NCBI RefSeq assembly: GCF_024438035.1
Contig: NZ_JANFQF010000007.1
Location: 62,001 to 126,000, forward strand
Reading direction: 5' to 3'
Source of the DNA: Rhodococcus tibetensis
Lineage (GTDB): Bacteria > Actinomycetota > Actinomycetes > Mycobacteriales > Mycobacteriaceae
Length of the DNA: 64,000 bases
Shown here: positions 38,942 to 50,700 of the stretch, piece by piece
How the letters are laid out: every line of letters begins with the position of its first letter
Numbering within the stretch: position 1 is the stretch's first letter
Position numbers and translations under genes: made by a program
The notes under the pieces: model-generated
What the model saw: only the letters and a program-made list of their open reading frames with translations
Databases searched by the model: none
Told to the model about the DNA's origin: nothing

Positions 38942-41900
38942 CTACGTGGTCGCGTTGAATCCCACGTCGGCGATGGAGGATTGGTTCTTGCCCCCGGAAT
39001 TACCGAGTCCGGTGATCCAGACGAGGACGTTGGTGGTGGGCGCCTCCGATTTCACGGGGATTTCGGTGATACCGCTTCCGAGTACCTGCGAACCGATGAC
39101 CTGGGTCTGGTCGAGGGTGGGGTCCTCCGACGGGGCGCTCCGGATCTCGACCTTGGTGCCGGGGGTGGGCGAGTTGATCCACACGCTCGACAAGTTGGCG
39201 GGCTCGTCCAAGGTGATCATCAGCCCGACACCGTTCTTCAGCGCGGGGAAGGGCTGGAAGTACGAGTCGGTGCTCCACACGGTGGCGGTGTTGCCGTCGA
39301 TGGCGAGCCGGGCATTGGCGGCAGAGTCGGGTGTGCCCTGCGGCGAGAACACGGTGGCCGTTGAAGGGGTGACCGGTGCGACGTTCGCCGGCGGTGCCGG
39401 TGCTGCGGGAGCCGCGGCGTTCGGTGGCGGCTCGGCGGAGGTGGTGAGGCCGAAGTCCTGCTCGGTGAGCGGAGCGTCCGAACTGCTCCCGGTCAGGAAC
39501 GTGGCCAACCAGAAACCGAGCAACGCCAAGACGATGATGGTCACGACACCGAGCCCGACGAGGGCGGCGAGCATCCTGTTGGACTTCTTCTTCTCTGCCT
39601 CGATCGCCTCCGGGTCGGCGAGCGCGTGTCCGGATGTGCCGGGAGCGCGCTGCCCGAGCCGCAGGGCAGGGATCAGTTCGGTCTTCTCGTTGACAACGGA
39701 CGCCTGATCGAGAATGTGCTGGACCGTGGCGGCCGTGCGGATGCCCCCATTCGGCTCGAGGGAGCGCAGCGCCACCGCCGAGATCTCGAAGGGGACTTCC
39801 GGGCGGATCACCCGAGGCCCGATGGGCTGCCCGTTGGAGTCCCGGTCGGCCAGCCGCATGCCACCGACGCTCCCCGGCCGATGGGCGGGATCGCCGGACG
39901 GCGCGGACGGATCGCCCAGCGGCCAGCGCGCGGTGATGAGCGCGTAGAGCATGGCGCCCAGTCCGCGTACGTCGGAGCTCGAGTCGGAGTCGGCGAGGGT
40001 GGCCGGGAAGGCCAGCACGGCATCGCCGTTGATGCTGATCCGTACGCGGTCGGGGTGATCGATGGACAGCGCCCCACCGGCCCGGTGCGCCGTCTCGGCT
40101 GCTGCGGCGAGTGCGCGGATGGCTTTGGCCGCACCGATCGGGGACGGCTTTGTATCGGCCATCTCTCGCAACGAGCGTCCGGGTGTCCACTCGGCGACGA
40201 CGATGCCGCCGGAGCTGCCACGAACGACGTCGAGAACCCGGGCGAGGCCCGGCGAATTGATGCGACCGAGGCGCAGGGTGCGGGACAAGATTGCTTGTGG
40301 TCCTTCAGGACCGGCCGAGGTGGAACGCTGTTCGGCGTCCACGAAAGTGAGAGCGACCTCGCGGTCGAGCTTGACGTCGAGGGCCTGCCAGAACTGCAGG
40401 CCGCGGGACCCACCGTGGGGCGTGAGCAGGCGGTAACGACCACCGGCGACTGAGGCGCCGGGAATCAGCTTGGGGCCGCGGGGAATACGACGCGGGCCGG
40501 CTCCGGGGTCACGACCCGGCGCAGGTGTGATCGGAATCACCCCGGTGTCGAAACTCGGATCGTGTCCCGCCGCCGCCCCCATCTGCCGGGTGTCCTTGCG
40601 CACAGGACCGCTGGTTTCGCCGGAATCGGCGGAGGGAGAGTCGGCCGGTGAGGCAGTGCCGGCGACCTCGGAGCCGGCGGTGCCGTTGGCTGGCGGTGCC
40701 TTCGGGGTCGCGTCGGTCGGTGCGGCCTCGTTCGACTTCGTCTTCGGGGTGCCGGGGGACGTGGGCTCCGATCCGATCCGGGAGGTCGGGGCGTCGACGC
40801 CATTCGATGAAGCGGCCGAATCACGTTCGGACGCTTGCACCGTAGAACCTCCAGCTCGCTTGCTGCCGGCCACGTCGTCGTCGTTCACCCTCACTCCTTC
40901 ACTTTCGAATGCCCAACTCCGACCAGTACCGGGCGGCGATCCGACCCGCTCGTGTCCAGGGTACGGGAGACCACCGGGTCGTTCGATACCACGCGGCTGT
41001 CCCCCGAACTCGTGCGGTGTGGCACGGACCACGGGGATCAGTTCTGTTTCGGCCTCTGCGAGCGGGTCCAGAGCCTCCGGTTCCGGTGCGGCGCCTCGAC
41101 CGCGCAGGGCCCGGATCTTGCGGGCGACGGCGACCGTGATGGACACGATTTCGGGGACCTTCGCGAACCAGAGGATTACGAATGTGACACCGAGCATCAA
41201 GATTCCGCTGATCGCGACTCGGACCATGAAGCCAGGGCCCCCGAACAGCGTGCCGAGGCGATCCAGTTGCAGGAGGCGGTCGGCGCCGAGCATCGTGAGT
41301 GCGCCGGCGAGGGAGGCGAGCACCACCACCCAGACGGTCTTGCTGACGTTGGCCATTCGGAGATTTCCGAGGCTGCGGTGTAGGAGGTAGCCACCGATGA
41401 GAGCACCGGTGATGTATCCGAGTCCGTTCGCAGCGCCCAGCAGGATCACCACCTGGTCGTCGTTCGAGGCGATGTGCGGGGTGAGCGCGGACAGTGCAAT
41501 CTTCACAGCGGTGATGCCGAGGACGATCCAGGTGGGAGTCCAGGCACGTTCACGCGCGTAGAAGACACGGAGCTGAATGAGGACGAGGGAATACGGGATG
41601 AGTGTGAAGGCGGACCAGCTGACGGCCTGGCCGAGGCGCTGTGCGTCACCCGTACCGAAGTTTCCGTATCCATACAGGGCCTGCCCGACCTCCGGTCCCG
41701 CGAAGGTCAGAAACGTGATGATCGGTACCAGCGAGATCATCGTCAACCGTGTGGCCACCGACAGGTCGTCGACGACGGCGGGGGTGTCGTCGGCGGCGGC
41801 GTTGCGGCTGAGCCTCGGCATAATCGCCGTCAGCACCGTCACGCCGAGCACGCCGTACGGCAACTGCAGCAGGAGCCACGCGTTGTTGTAGATTGCGGGA

Positions 41901-42907
41901 CCCGACGCGTCCGCGTGTGACGAGATGCGGGTAGCGACGATCATGCCCGCCTGGCTGATCAGCACGTACAGGATGATCGCGACGGCCATGCCGCCGAACT
42001 GCTTGAGCCGGTCGTCGAGGCCCCACAACGGTTTCAGCGAGATGCCCTCGCGCCGGATCGCGGGCACCAGGCTCAGCGCCTGCACCACGACACCGAGAGT
42101 GACGCCCACACCGAGAACCAGCAGTTTCGGGTCGCTCATCCGCACCGGATCGAGGGTGATCTCCCCGGGGGTCGCGTAGTAGATCACCAGCACGGTCAGC
42201 ATGACGACGTTGTTCAGCACCGGAGCCCAGGCCCCGGGTTTGAACACCTGCCGCGTATTGAGAATCGCCGTGAGCAGGGCCGACAGGCCGTAGAACAGGA
42301 TTGCAGGCAGAAGGAGGAACGACAGAGCTGTGGTGAGGGACGTGTTGACCTTGCCGTCGGCCGACAGGAAGACGTGGGTGGTGAGCACGGGTGCCGCGGC
42401 GGTCGCCAGCAGCGCCGCCGTACCGAGCAGCACGCAGGTGGCAGTGAACAGGCGTCGCACGAACGCTGCACCCTGATCGGGGTCCTCGCGTTCGGCGCGC
42501 ACCAGCACGGGCACCACGATCGCAGTGAGCACTGCGCCCAGCACGAGCTCGGAGATCATGTTCGGGATCTGGCTGGCGACGGTGAACGAGCTGGCCACCG
42601 AGCCGCCGAGCAACGTCAGCACGAGGAGTTGCTTGGCGAACCCGGTGATGCGGCTGACGAGCGTCGCCACCGCAATCGAACCGGTGGACGCCAGCAGGCG
42701 GGAGTTGCTCTGTTTCTGCGGCGCGGTCGAGGGCCCGGAGTCGCGGACCGGGGGCGGCGAGGGGTCGACGCGGATGGCCGCGAACTGCACCGTCGGCGCC
42801 TCGTCCGGCCGGATTTCCCGTGCCCAGTGGTCCCGTTCCCACGGCGCGACCCGGGGATGCGAGCGATCGGGAAGCCTCTGGCCCCTGTCGGGCAAGTTCC
42901 CGGTCAT
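38942..42907 (-). CDS. murJ: MurJ lipid II flippase fused to pseudokinase and C-terminal domain
   Basis: 1321 residues. Residues about 65-600 are the MurJ/MviN flippase with 14 membrane segments (SIAVATLVSRITGFAKQLLV at the first). A disordered linker to about 800 follows, then a protein kinase-like domain (SVAGGRYRLLTPHGG to about 1080) where the VAIK lysine is Thr (VALTFVD) and HRD/DFG are not recognisable, so it is a pseudokinase. A membrane segment (MLAALVGLGVVTIIVLALLGF) leads to an extracytoplasmic beta-sandwich like a discoidin domain. In mycobacteria the pseudokinase is phosphorylated by PknB and bound by FhaA, which slows peptidoglycan synthesis. Overlaps the upstream gene by ATGA. 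Confidence 0.95.
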   Translation of the reverse strand: MTGNLPDRGQRLPDRSHPRVAPWERDHWAREIRPDEAPTVQFAAIRVDPSPPPVRDSGPSTAPQKQSNSRLLASTGSIAVATLVSRITGFAKQLLVLTLLGGSVASSFTVASQIPNMISELVLGAVLTAIVVPVLVRAEREDPDQGAAFVRRLFTATCVLLGTAALLATAAAPVLTTHVFLSADGKVNTSLTTALSFLLLPAILFYGLSALLTAILNTRQVFKPGAWAPVLNNVVMLTVLVIYYATPGEITLDPVRMSDPKLLVLGVGVTLGVVVQALSLVPAIRREGISLKPLWGLDDRLKQFGGMAVAIILYVLISQAGMIVATRISSHADASGPAIYNNAWLLLQLPYGVLGVTVLTAIMPRLSRNAAADDTPAVVDDLSVATRLTMISLVPIITFLTFAGPEVGQALYGYGNFGTGDAQRLGQAVSWSAFTLIPYSLVLIQLRVFYARERAWTPTWIVLGITAVKIALSALTPHIASNDDQVVILLGAANGLGYITGALIGGYLLHRSLGNLRMANVSKTVWVVVLASLAGALTMLGADRLLQLDRLGTLFGGPGFMVRVAISGILMLGVTFVILWFAKVPEIVSITVAVARKIRALRGRGAAPEPEALDPLAEAETELIPVVRATPHEFGGQPRGIERPGGLPYPGHERVGSPPGTGRSWAFESEGVRVNDDDVAGSKRAGGSTVQASERDSAASSNGVDAPTSRIGSEPTSPGTPKTKSNEAAPTDATPKAPPANGTAGSEVAGTASPADSPSADSGETSGPVRKDTRQMGAAAGHDPSFDTGVIPITPAPGRDPGAGPRRIPRGPKLIPGASVAGGRYRLLTPHGGSRGLQFWQALDVKLDREVALTFVDAEQRSTSAGPEGPQAILSRTLRLGRINSPGLARVLDVVRGSSGGIVVAEWTPGRSLREMADTKPSPIGAAKAIRALAAAAETAHRAGGALSIDHPDRVRISINGDAVLAFPATLADSDSSSDVRGLGAMLYALITARWPLGDPSAPSGDPAHRPGSVGGMRLADRDSNGQPIGPRVIRPEVPFEISAVALRSLEPNGGIRTAATVQHILDQASVVNEKTELIPALRLGQRAPGTSGHALADPEAIEAEKKKSNRMLAALVGLGVVTIIVLALLGFWLATFLTGSSSDAPLTEQDFGLTTSAEPPPNAAAPAAPAPPANVAPVTPSTATVFSPQGTPDSAANARLAIDGNTATVWSTDSYFQPFPALKNGVGLMITLDEPANLSSVWINSPTPGTKVEIRSAPSEDPTLDQTQVIGSQVLGSGITEIPVKSEAPTTNVLVWITGLGNSGGKNQSSIADVGFNATT

Positions 42908-45300
42908 GAACGTTCGTACCCTTCGTCAGCTGGATCCGGCTGGCCGCGGAATCGGTGCCACAGCCGGCGGCCGGCGAGGAACAGCAGCAGAGCACCCGCG
43001 CACGCTGTCAGTATCGCCAACGCCTGCCCGTACGCGTTGGACCGTACCGTCACGCTGGTCGGCTCACCGAGTTGCTGCCCATCGGCCGTGGTCAGCGAGA
43101 ACTTGACGACCAGCTTGCGGGAGTCGTTGGCTTCGGTGGGCACGGTCAGCGTCCGGCTGCCGCGCGGTGGAAGGGGCGTCGGCCCGATGTCGGTGATGGT
43201 CATCCCGGACGGCGCGTCCACCTGCAGCCGGACAGTGATGCCCACGGGTAGGTCGTTCCGGGCGACGAGGAGAAGGGGACTTTGTTCCGATGCCAGCGTG
43301 TAGACCCCGCCCGGGGACACGACGCTGACCGCGCCGAACAGGTCGTTCATGGTGTCGGCTACCTGCTCGGTGCGCAGGTCGGATGCCTCACTCGCCGAGT
43401 CGTGCTCCTCGTCACGGCGATGGGCGAGGCTCATCGAGCGGAGCAGATCTTCGCGGAGGGGTGCGGTGAACCGTTCCGGGGTGAGCGTGGCCTGCGGGTC
43501 GTCGATCAGTGCCGTGTCCAGTGCCTCGATGCGGGGAATCTGCTCGGCGACCGCGTCGCGGTGGTGGGCGGGAATCCCGTCCTCGGTGGCCTGGTCCGGG
43601 TAGTCGAGTGGGGACAGCTCGGGTGATCCCGGTTGGCGGCCCAGCAGCGCCGGAAGCGGCCGGGGAGTGGCGAGACCCGACCGGATCATCGACGACACCG
43701 TCGACAGGATCGTCTCGGCGTCGTCCTCGCCGGCGGTCCACAGTTGCGGCGGGACCACCATGAGGGAACGCGGGGTTCCGGCGCTGCGGGCGACGACGGG
43801 CTCGAGCGCAGACCAGGACACGGCACCGAGGGCGTCCTGCAACCGCGCGGCCTGCGAGTCGTCCGTGAGGTCGAACCGGGCCCTCGCGGGGGTGTACGAG
43901 GGAGTTTGCGGAGTGGTACCGGTCGCGGCCAGAGCAGCGCCCACCGCGGGATCGAACAGTAGCGCGTCGAGGCTGCCGGTGGGCGCGGATGTCCCGGTGG
44001 CCGCGGGGGTGGTCTCGCCGTTTGCGGGTGCCGCCGGCTCGGCTGGACTCGCCTCGATGACGTGTGCGCTCTCTCGCGGCGCCTCGGTGTCGACGGCGTT
44101 CGCGGCCAGCAGGGTGGTGGTGGGCTGGTCCCCGCGGAGCAGTTGGGCGGAGTCGTCGTCGAGGACTCCCGCGTCGCTCCACACGAAGTTCCGCAGCGAG
44201 GTGACTCCGAGGATGTTGTCGACGATGTCGGCGGGAGCCTCGAGAGCAGCGGCAGTGAGTTCGGTGTTCCCGACTGCCGTGATCGCGGACAGATCGGCCT
44301 GGGCAAACGGCACCGACGTGATGCACATGGTGGCGGCGAGCGAACGGGCGCGCTCGAGCCAGTCCGCCGCGGCCTGCATGCCGGAACCTGCGTGTGCCGG
44401 TCCGGTGGGGGCGGAGGGATCATCGACCACCAGGTAACCGCGGGTCATGTTCTCGACCGTGATGAGCAGGTCGGGGTCGAAGGCCAGGCACATGCTGTCG
44501 CGCAGTGCGTGGTCGCGGTCCACGCTTTCACGGGTGGCGAATTCCGCGGACGCCAGCAACTCGTGGAGGCGACCGCCGTCGGTAAGCGAGGTCGCGAGCT
44601 CGTCGTCGACGAGACGGACAGGGTCGTTGACCGAACCCGGCACTCCCGCGGCGAGACGCGGCCGGTCGGCCAGTGGCCACAGCATGGTGACGGCGACGGG
44701 GCTGGAAATATCGGGTGGTATCGGAGGCGTACCGGGCACCCCGAACACGGGGAGCAGGAAGCGGGCGTCGTCCAGGCGTGCGGCCCCACCGTATTCGGGG
44801 GTGCCGTTGACATTGACCATCATCGGGTAGACACCGGGTTCGGTGATGTCGAGTGCGGGATCGGAGTCCGACCGCAGCGGCAGCGACAGCGTGAACTGTT
44901 TGCTCTGCCCTTCGTCGAGGCTTTCGGCGACGGTGTCGAACATGCCGACGGTGTCGAACCGCGACTGGTCGAGCGTGAGGGAGGTCCGAAGGGCTTCGCT
45001 GCTGGCTACGGCGGGGGCCCGTTGCAGGCGCACGCTGACGTCGCTGACCTTGCGGTCGCCGATGTTCTTCACCGACCCCGACACCGTGACGAACGGCTCG
45101 CTGGTGGTGGTGACCGTGTTGGGGGTGACGGTGTCGATGTTCAGCTCGAGGAACTCGGGTTCCTCGTCGACGGTCTGGCTCCCGGCGCTCTCGGGCGGAA
45201 CGGGATCCTGGGCCACAGCCACTCCGGTGCCGAGGGGAGCCAGAGCGACCGCGAGTGCGGTCAATGTCGCGGCCCCGACCCGGCGCAAAGCCATCCTCAT
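42904..45300 (-). CDS. DUF6049 secreted membrane-anchored protein
   Basis: 798 residues, the Rv3909-type protein always found between mutT4 and murJ. A signal peptide ([22 protein letters not shown]) starts it, a long extracytoplasmic region follows, and a membrane segment near the C-terminus ([25 protein letters not shown]) ends in a short basic tail. The fold is not recognised; the N-terminal part after the signal resembles an immunoglobulin-like domain. Conservation next to the flippase suggests a part in wall synthesis. The ATG start overlaps the mutT4 stop. Confidence 0.87.
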   Translation of the reverse strand: MRMALRRVGAATLTALAVALAPLGTGVAVAQDPVPPESAGSQTVDEEPEFLELNIDTVTPNTVTTTSEPFVTVSGSVKNIGDRKVSDVSVRLQRAPAVASSEALRTSLTLDQSRFDTVGMFDTVAESLDEGQSKQFTLSLPLRSDSDPALDITEPGVYPMMVNVNGTPEYGGAARLDDARFLLPVFGVPGTPPIPPDISSPVAVTMLWPLADRPRLAAGVPGSVNDPVRLVDDELATSLTDGGRLHELLASAEFATRESVDRDHALRDSMCLAFDPDLLITVENMTRGYLVVDDPSAPTGPAHAGSGMQAAADWLERARSLAATMCITSVPFAQADLSAITAVGNTELTAAALEAPADIVDNILGVTSLRNFVWSDAGVLDDDSAQLLRGDQPTTTLLAANAVDTEAPRESAHVIEASPAEPAAPANGETTPAATGTSAPTGSLDALLFDPAVGAALAATGTTPQTPSYTPARARFDLTDDSQAARLQDALGAVSWSALEPVVARSAGTPRSLMVVPPQLWTAGEDDAETILSTVSSMIRSGLATPRPLPALLGRQPGSPELSPLDYPDQATEDGIPAHHRDAVAEQIPRIEALDTALIDDPQATLTPERFTAPLREDLLRSMSLAHRRDEEHDSASEASDLRTEQVADTMNDLFGAVSVVSPGGVYTLASEQSPLLLVARNDLPVGITVRLQVDAPSGMTITDIGPTPLPPRGSRTLTVPTEANDSRKLVVKFSLTTADGQQLGEPTSVTVRSNAYGQALAILTACAGALLLFLAGRRLWHRFRGQPDPADEGYERS

Positions 45301-45872
45301 CCGGCGTCTTGCCCCTTCTGGAGCTTCAGATCGGGAGTAGGCGGAGTGGTTGTCATCTTGGAGATCAAATCACCGGCGATTTCTGCGAGTTTCCGTTCGT
45401 CTGCGTAGGCCAGGCGTGACCCCAGCTCGGCGAGCGGCACCCACGCTACCTCGGTGACTTCCACGTCTTCGTCGCACAGTTCCCCGCCGAGGAATCTGAG
45501 CAGATAGTGATGCACGGTCTTGTGGACGCGCCGACCCTCGGTGACGAACCAGTAGTCGATGCTGCCGAGCGACGCCAGGACCGTGCCCTGGATGCCGGTC
45601 TCCTCCTCGACCTCGCGCATCGCGGTCTGCTCGGCCGTCTCCCCTTGTTCGATGTGCCCCTTGGGCAGCGACCACAGCAGTCGGCCGCGCCGATCGGTCC
45701 GCCCGATGAGCGCGGCGGACAGATTCTCACTCGGACCGCCGAGACCGTTGACCACCAGACCCCCCGCCGAGGTTTCCCGAACCGTCCTCATGTGGGGTTT
45801 CGCGGGTTTGCCGACGGCGCCGCGCCGCCGCGAGTTGCGGCGACTCCTGTTCGCACGTTCGGCAGCAGACAC
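45297..45872 (-). CDS. mutT4: NUDIX hydrolase, MutT4-type
   Basis: 191 residues. The complete Nudix box is [22 protein letters not shown] near residue 75, which binds the metal that hydrolyses nucleoside diphosphate linkages. The N-terminal tail of about 25 residues is rich in Arg. I chose the GTG at 45872 because TACTAT lies 7 bp upstream and no ribosome-binding site is present; the longer frame to 45974 overlaps the divergent pcnA promoter. It is first in the mutT4-DUF6049-murJ operon. The natural substrate is unproven. Confidence 0.9.
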   Translation of the reverse strand: MSAAERANRSRRNSRRRGAVGKPAKPHMRTVRETSAGGLVVNGLGGPSENLSAALIGRTDRRGRLLWSLPKGHIEQGETAEQTAMREVEEETGIQGTVLASLGSIDYWFVTEGRRVHKTVHHYLLRFLGGELCDEDVEVTEVAWVPLAELGSRLAYADERKLAEIAGDLISKMTTTPPTPDLKLQKGQDAG

Positions 45873-45879
45873 CCCATCG

Positions 45880-45885
45880 ATAGTA
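45880..45885 (-). promoter_or_regulatory. -10 box of mutT4
   Basis: TACTAT on the minus strand, 7 nt before the GTG start, fits a leaderless promoter for the mutT4-DUF6049-murJ operon. Confidence 0.45.
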
Positions 45886-46023
45886 GTTGGCTTCGCGGCC
45901 TCTCCCTGCGTGCCGCACCCGAACCGAGACGCTTCGTGACGGTCCTGGTGTATTCGGAAACTTCGAGGTGCCACCGCCGCATGCGTATCCCGCTATTTGC
46001 GCACCTCGGTAAGCTTCCTGCAC

Positions 46024-47475
46024 GTGACTGTCCCTTCTCTCGACGACGAGCGCCGTACGCGACTGCGTGCCGGCGCCGCAGTGACGCTGCGCGAGCTGTC
46101 CGAAGTCCTGACGCCGCTCGGAGAGAGGTTCGCCGAGGCAGGCCACGAGCTGTACCTGGTGGGCGGGAGCGTGCGGGACGCGATTCTCGGTCGCCTCGGC
46201 ACCGATCTCGATTTCACAACCGATGCCCGCCCCGAGCAGGTGCAGAAGCTGCTGTCGGGCTGGGCCGACAACCAGTGGGACACGGGAATCGACTTCGGGA
46301 CGATCAGCGCGGCGAAGGCGGGGCAGCAGATCGAGATCACCACGTACCGTGCCGACGCGTACGACCGGGTATCGCGCAACCCCGTCGTCCAGTTCGGGTC
46401 GAAGCTCGAGGACGACCTGGTGCGTCGCGACTTCACGGTCAACGCGATGGCGGTGAAGATCGGCGCGGACGGATCGCAGAACTTCGTGGATCCGCTCGGC
46501 GGCATGGATGCGCTTCTGGCTGGTGTGCTGGACACGCCGTCCGCTCCGGAAAACTCCTTCGACGACGACCCCCTGCGGATGTTGCGGGCCGCCCGTTTCG
46601 TCTCCCAGCTGGGTTTCACCCTCCACGAGCGCGTGCATCGGGCGATCACGGATATGGCACCGCAGATCGAGCGCATCACCGCTGAACGGGTGCGCGCCGA
46701 GTTGGACAAGCTGATCTTGGGCGAGTTTCCCATCGACGGCATGAACGTGATGTGTGAAACGGGGCTCGCCGACCACGTGTTGCCCGAGGTGCCGCAGATG
46801 AAGCTGGAGATCGACGAGCATCATCAACACAAGGACGTGTACTGGCATTCGCTGACGGTGCTCGCGCAGGCCATCGACCTCGAGGACGGCGACCCCGACC
46901 TCGTGTTGCGGTGGGCGGCGCTGCTGCACGACATCGGGAAACCGGACACCAAGCGCAACGAGCCGGGTGGCGGCGTGAGTTTCCACCACCACGAGGTGGT
47001 GGGTGCCAAGATGGTGCGCAAGCGGATGCGCGCCCTCAAGTACTCCAAGCAGATGGTGGACGACGTCTCGCAGCTGGTGTTCCTTCATCTGCGTTTCCAC
47101 GGTTACGGCAAGGGTCAGTGGACCGATTCGGCGGTGCGCCGCTATGTCACCGACGCCGGTCCGCTGCTGCCGCGATTGCACAAACTGGTCCGGGCCGACT
47201 GCACCACCCGCAACAAGCGGCGGGCGGCGGCACTACAGGCCACCTACGACGACATCGAGGAGCGGATCGCGCGACTCGCGGAGCAGGAAGATCTTGCCCG
47301 GGTACGCCCCGACCTCGACGGCAACGCAATCATGGAACTCCTCGGTATTCCCGCCGGACCCGAGGTGGGGAAGGCGTGGCAGCACCTCAAGGAGCTGCGA
47401 CTCGACCGTGGTCCCCTCACCCGTGAGGAAGCGGAGGCCGAACTGTTGTCGTGGTGGGCGACGCACAAGGGCTGA
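46024..47475 (+). CDS. pcnA: CCA tRNA nucleotidyltransferase
   Basis: 483 residues. The nucleotidyltransferase core has LVGGSVRDAILGRLGTDLDFTTDARP with the catalytic DxD pair, followed by VRRDFTVNAMAV and DPLRMLRAARFVSQLGF. An HD domain follows (HSLTVLAQAI, then LLHDIGKP). It adds or repairs the CCA end of tRNAs, needed here since the tRNAs of this window lack encoded CCA. I chose GTG 46024; a TTG at 45997 would add nine residues. It is divergent from mutT4, as in mycobacteria. Confidence 0.95.
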   Translation: MTVPSLDDERRTRLRAGAAVTLRELSEVLTPLGERFAEAGHELYLVGGSVRDAILGRLGTDLDFTTDARPEQVQKLLSGWADNQWDTGIDFGTISAAKAGQQIEITTYRADAYDRVSRNPVVQFGSKLEDDLVRRDFTVNAMAVKIGADGSQNFVDPLGGMDALLAGVLDTPSAPENSFDDDPLRMLRAARFVSQLGFTLHERVHRAITDMAPQIERITAERVRAELDKLILGEFPIDGMNVMCETGLADHVLPEVPQMKLEIDEHHQHKDVYWHSLTVLAQAIDLEDGDPDLVLRWAALLHDIGKPDTKRNEPGGGVSFHHHEVVGAKMVRKRMRALKYSKQMVDDVSQLVFLHLRFHGYGKGQWTDSAVRRYVTDAGPLLPRLHKLVRADCTTRNKRRAAALQATYDDIEERIARLAEQEDLARVRPDLDGNAIMELLGIPAGPEVGKAWQHLKELRLDRGPLTREEAEAELLSWWATHKG

Positions 47476-47707
47476 CGTGCAGCGACGGTTGGAGAGATAC
47501 GCACCCGACCAGCGCATCGGAGTGACAGCCGTCACGCATTTTGCTGCGTTGTCGTCACAGACTCACCACCCCGCTGCTTCTCGGGTGCGAGAGACGTCAT
47601 CGAACGCTCACGGGGGTTAATCCCGACGAAACACAGCAAACGGCACTCTTGATACAGGCCCCGAACCAGGTGGACAGGTTGCGGCCGTGCAGGTGAAGGA
47701 GCAGTCG

Positions 47708-50700
47708 ATGCAGCAGCAGAAAGCCGGTACTTCCACAGTGAAGACCGCCTGCTCGTACTGCGGTGTCGGCTGCGGCATGGTCCTCGAAGTCGAAACGAAC
47801 CCGGAAACGGGTACGCGCCGCGTTCTGAAGGCGTCCGGGGACAAGGAACATCCCACCAATTTCGGCCGGTTGTGCACCAAGGGCGCGACGAGCGCCGAGA
47901 TGCTGGTGGCCGGAGGCCGGATGGAGACCGGCTACCTTCGCGACGAGCGCGGTGAGGCACCGACCGCCGTGCACGTCGACGCCGCGATCAGTGAGACGGC
48001 ACGCCGCCTGAAGGAGCAGATCGACCGGCACGGACCGGACGCGGTCGCCTTCTACGTCTCCGGCCAGATGTCGATCGAGGCGCAGTACCTCATCACCAAG
48101 CTGGCCAAGGGGTTCGTCGGAACCAACCAGATCGAGTCCAACTCACGCCTCTGTATGGCCAGTGCGGCCACCGGGTACAAGCAGTCGCTGGGCGCCGACG
48201 GCCCGCCCGGGTCGTACCAGGACTTCGACAAGGCCGACGTATTCTTCGTGATCGGCGCCAACATGGCGGACTGTCACCCCATCCTGTTCCTTCGTCTCCT
48301 CGAGCGCGTGAAGGCGGGAGCGAAGCTGATCGTGGTGGACCCGCGGCGCAACGCGACGGCCGACAAGGCAAATCTCTTTCTGCAGATCGCGCCCGGCACC
48401 GACCTCGCATTGCTCAACGGCCTACTGCACCTGCTGGTGAAGAACGGGCACACCGACCCGGCCTTCATCGCCGAGTTCACCGAGGGCTGGGAGGTGATGC
48501 CGGAGTTCCTCGAGGAGTACACGCCCGAGAAGGTCGCGGGCATCACCGGCATCCCCGAAGCCGACATCCATCAGGCCGCCCAGTGGATCGGTGAGGCCGC
48601 CGAATGGATGACGTGCTGGACGATGGGCCTCAATCAGAGCACCCACGGCACCTGGAACACCAACGCGATCTGCAATCTCCACCTCGCCACCGGCGCGATC
48701 TGCCGTCCCGGCAGCGGACCCTTCTCCCTCACCGGTCAGCCCAATGCCATGGGTGGCCGCGAAATGGGATACATGGGACCGGGCCTGCCCGGGCAGCGGT
48801 CGATCCTCGCGGCCGACGACCGCGCGTTCGTCGAGGACCTGTGGGATCTGCCCGAGGGCACCATCCGCACCGAGGTCGGCACGGGCACCGTCGACATGTT
48901 CGAGCAGATGGCCGCAGGCCGGATCAAGGCCTGCTGGATTATCTGTACCAACCCTGTTGCCACCGTCTCGAATCGACGGACCGTCATCGAGGGTCTCGAG
49001 GCAGCCGAGCTCGTGATCACGCAGGACGTGTTCCTCGACACCGAGACCAACGGCTACGCCGACATCCTGCTGCCGGGCGCACTGTGGGCCGAGTCCGACT
49101 CGGTGATGATCAACTCCGAGCGCAACCTCACCCTGCTGCAGCAGGCCGTCGACCCGGTGGGTCAGGCGTTGCCCGATTGGCAGATCATCGCCCGCGTCGC
49201 CTGTGAGATGGGGTACGTGGACGCATTCACCTACGAGACGTCCGAGGACGTGTTCGAAGAGATCAAGCGCACGTGGAATCCGAAGACCGGCTACGATCTT
49301 CGCGGCATCACGTACGAGCGTCTCCGCCGCACGCCGGTGCAGTGGCCGAGCCCGCCAGGTGACCGCACGGACCGCAACCCCATCCGCTACGTCAACGACG
49401 GGGTTAGCCAGAAGCTGCTGTCGGCTCCCGACGGTTCACTCCCCCGGCTCGCCTTCGCCACGCCGAGCGGGAAGGCGGCTTTCTTCCCGCGCCCGCACAT
49501 GTTGCCCGCCGAGATGCCGGACGACGACTACCCGTTCATCCTCAATACCGGTCGGCTGCAGCATCAATGGCACACCATGACGAAGACCGGCAAGGTGGCC
49601 AAGCTAAACAAGCTGAACTCGGGACCCTTCGTCGAGATCAACCCTGCGGATGCGAAGCGGCTGTCGATATCCGATGGTGACAAGGTGGAGGTGGCGTCGA
49701 GGCGCGGACGCGCGGTGCTGCCCGCGGTCGTCAGTGACCGGGTGCTTCCCGGTGGTTGTTTCGCGCCGTTCCACTGGAACGACTCGTTCGGCGAGTACCT
49801 CAGCATCAACGCCGTGACCAACGATGCCGTCGACCCGGCGTCGTTCCAGCCGGAGTTCAAGGCCTGCGCGGTGTCGCTTACCCGCGTATCACCGGTGTCC
49901 CAGCCGGCGATTCCGGAGACCGGCGGATCGCAACTGCAACTTGTGGGTCCGACGGACGAGCTGACTCGGCTTCTCGGCCTGGATGATTCGTCCCCCCCGA
50001 ACTTCGACGAACACGAACGCACCTATCTCTCGGGGCTCTTGTCGGGACTTCGGACCACCGAAGTCCGCGGCGTGCCGGTCCTGCCTCGGGACGCACCGAT
50101 TTCCGGCTCGAAGCGGGTGTGGCTCGACGGGCTGCTGGCCGGTCTGTTCTCCCGGTCGGACGAGACATCCGGGGTCACCGCGCAGAACGGCAGCGCCGCA
50201 GGTACTGAATCGGTCCAGCACCCTGTCGTGGTGGTGTGGGCGTCACAGACCGGCAACGCCGAGGAGTTCGCCGCCGAATGTGCCGCGCAACTGCAGGCGG
50301 CCGGGCACGGGACTCATCTGATCAGCATGGACGACTACGACGTCGGAAGTCTCAGCGGCGTCCGTGACCTTCTGATCATCACGAGCACGTTCGGTGACGG
50401 GGACGCGCCCGACAACGGCAGCAGCTTCTGGTCGGCGCTGAGCAGTGACGAAGCGCCCACCCTGGCCGAAACCCGCTATGCGGTACTGGCTTTCGGTGAC
50501 TCCAACTACGACGACTTCTGTGGTCACGGTAAGCGGCTCGATGCCCGGCTCGAGCAGCTGCAGGCCAAGCGCCTCACCGCCCGCGTCGACTGCGAACCCG
50601 ATTATGAGGATCAGGCGCGCGAGTGGCTGGCACAGGTGCAGAAGCTGGTTCGTGAGCGGGAGGCCGCCGAGGGCACGGCGACGCTCGCGTCGCCGACTGC

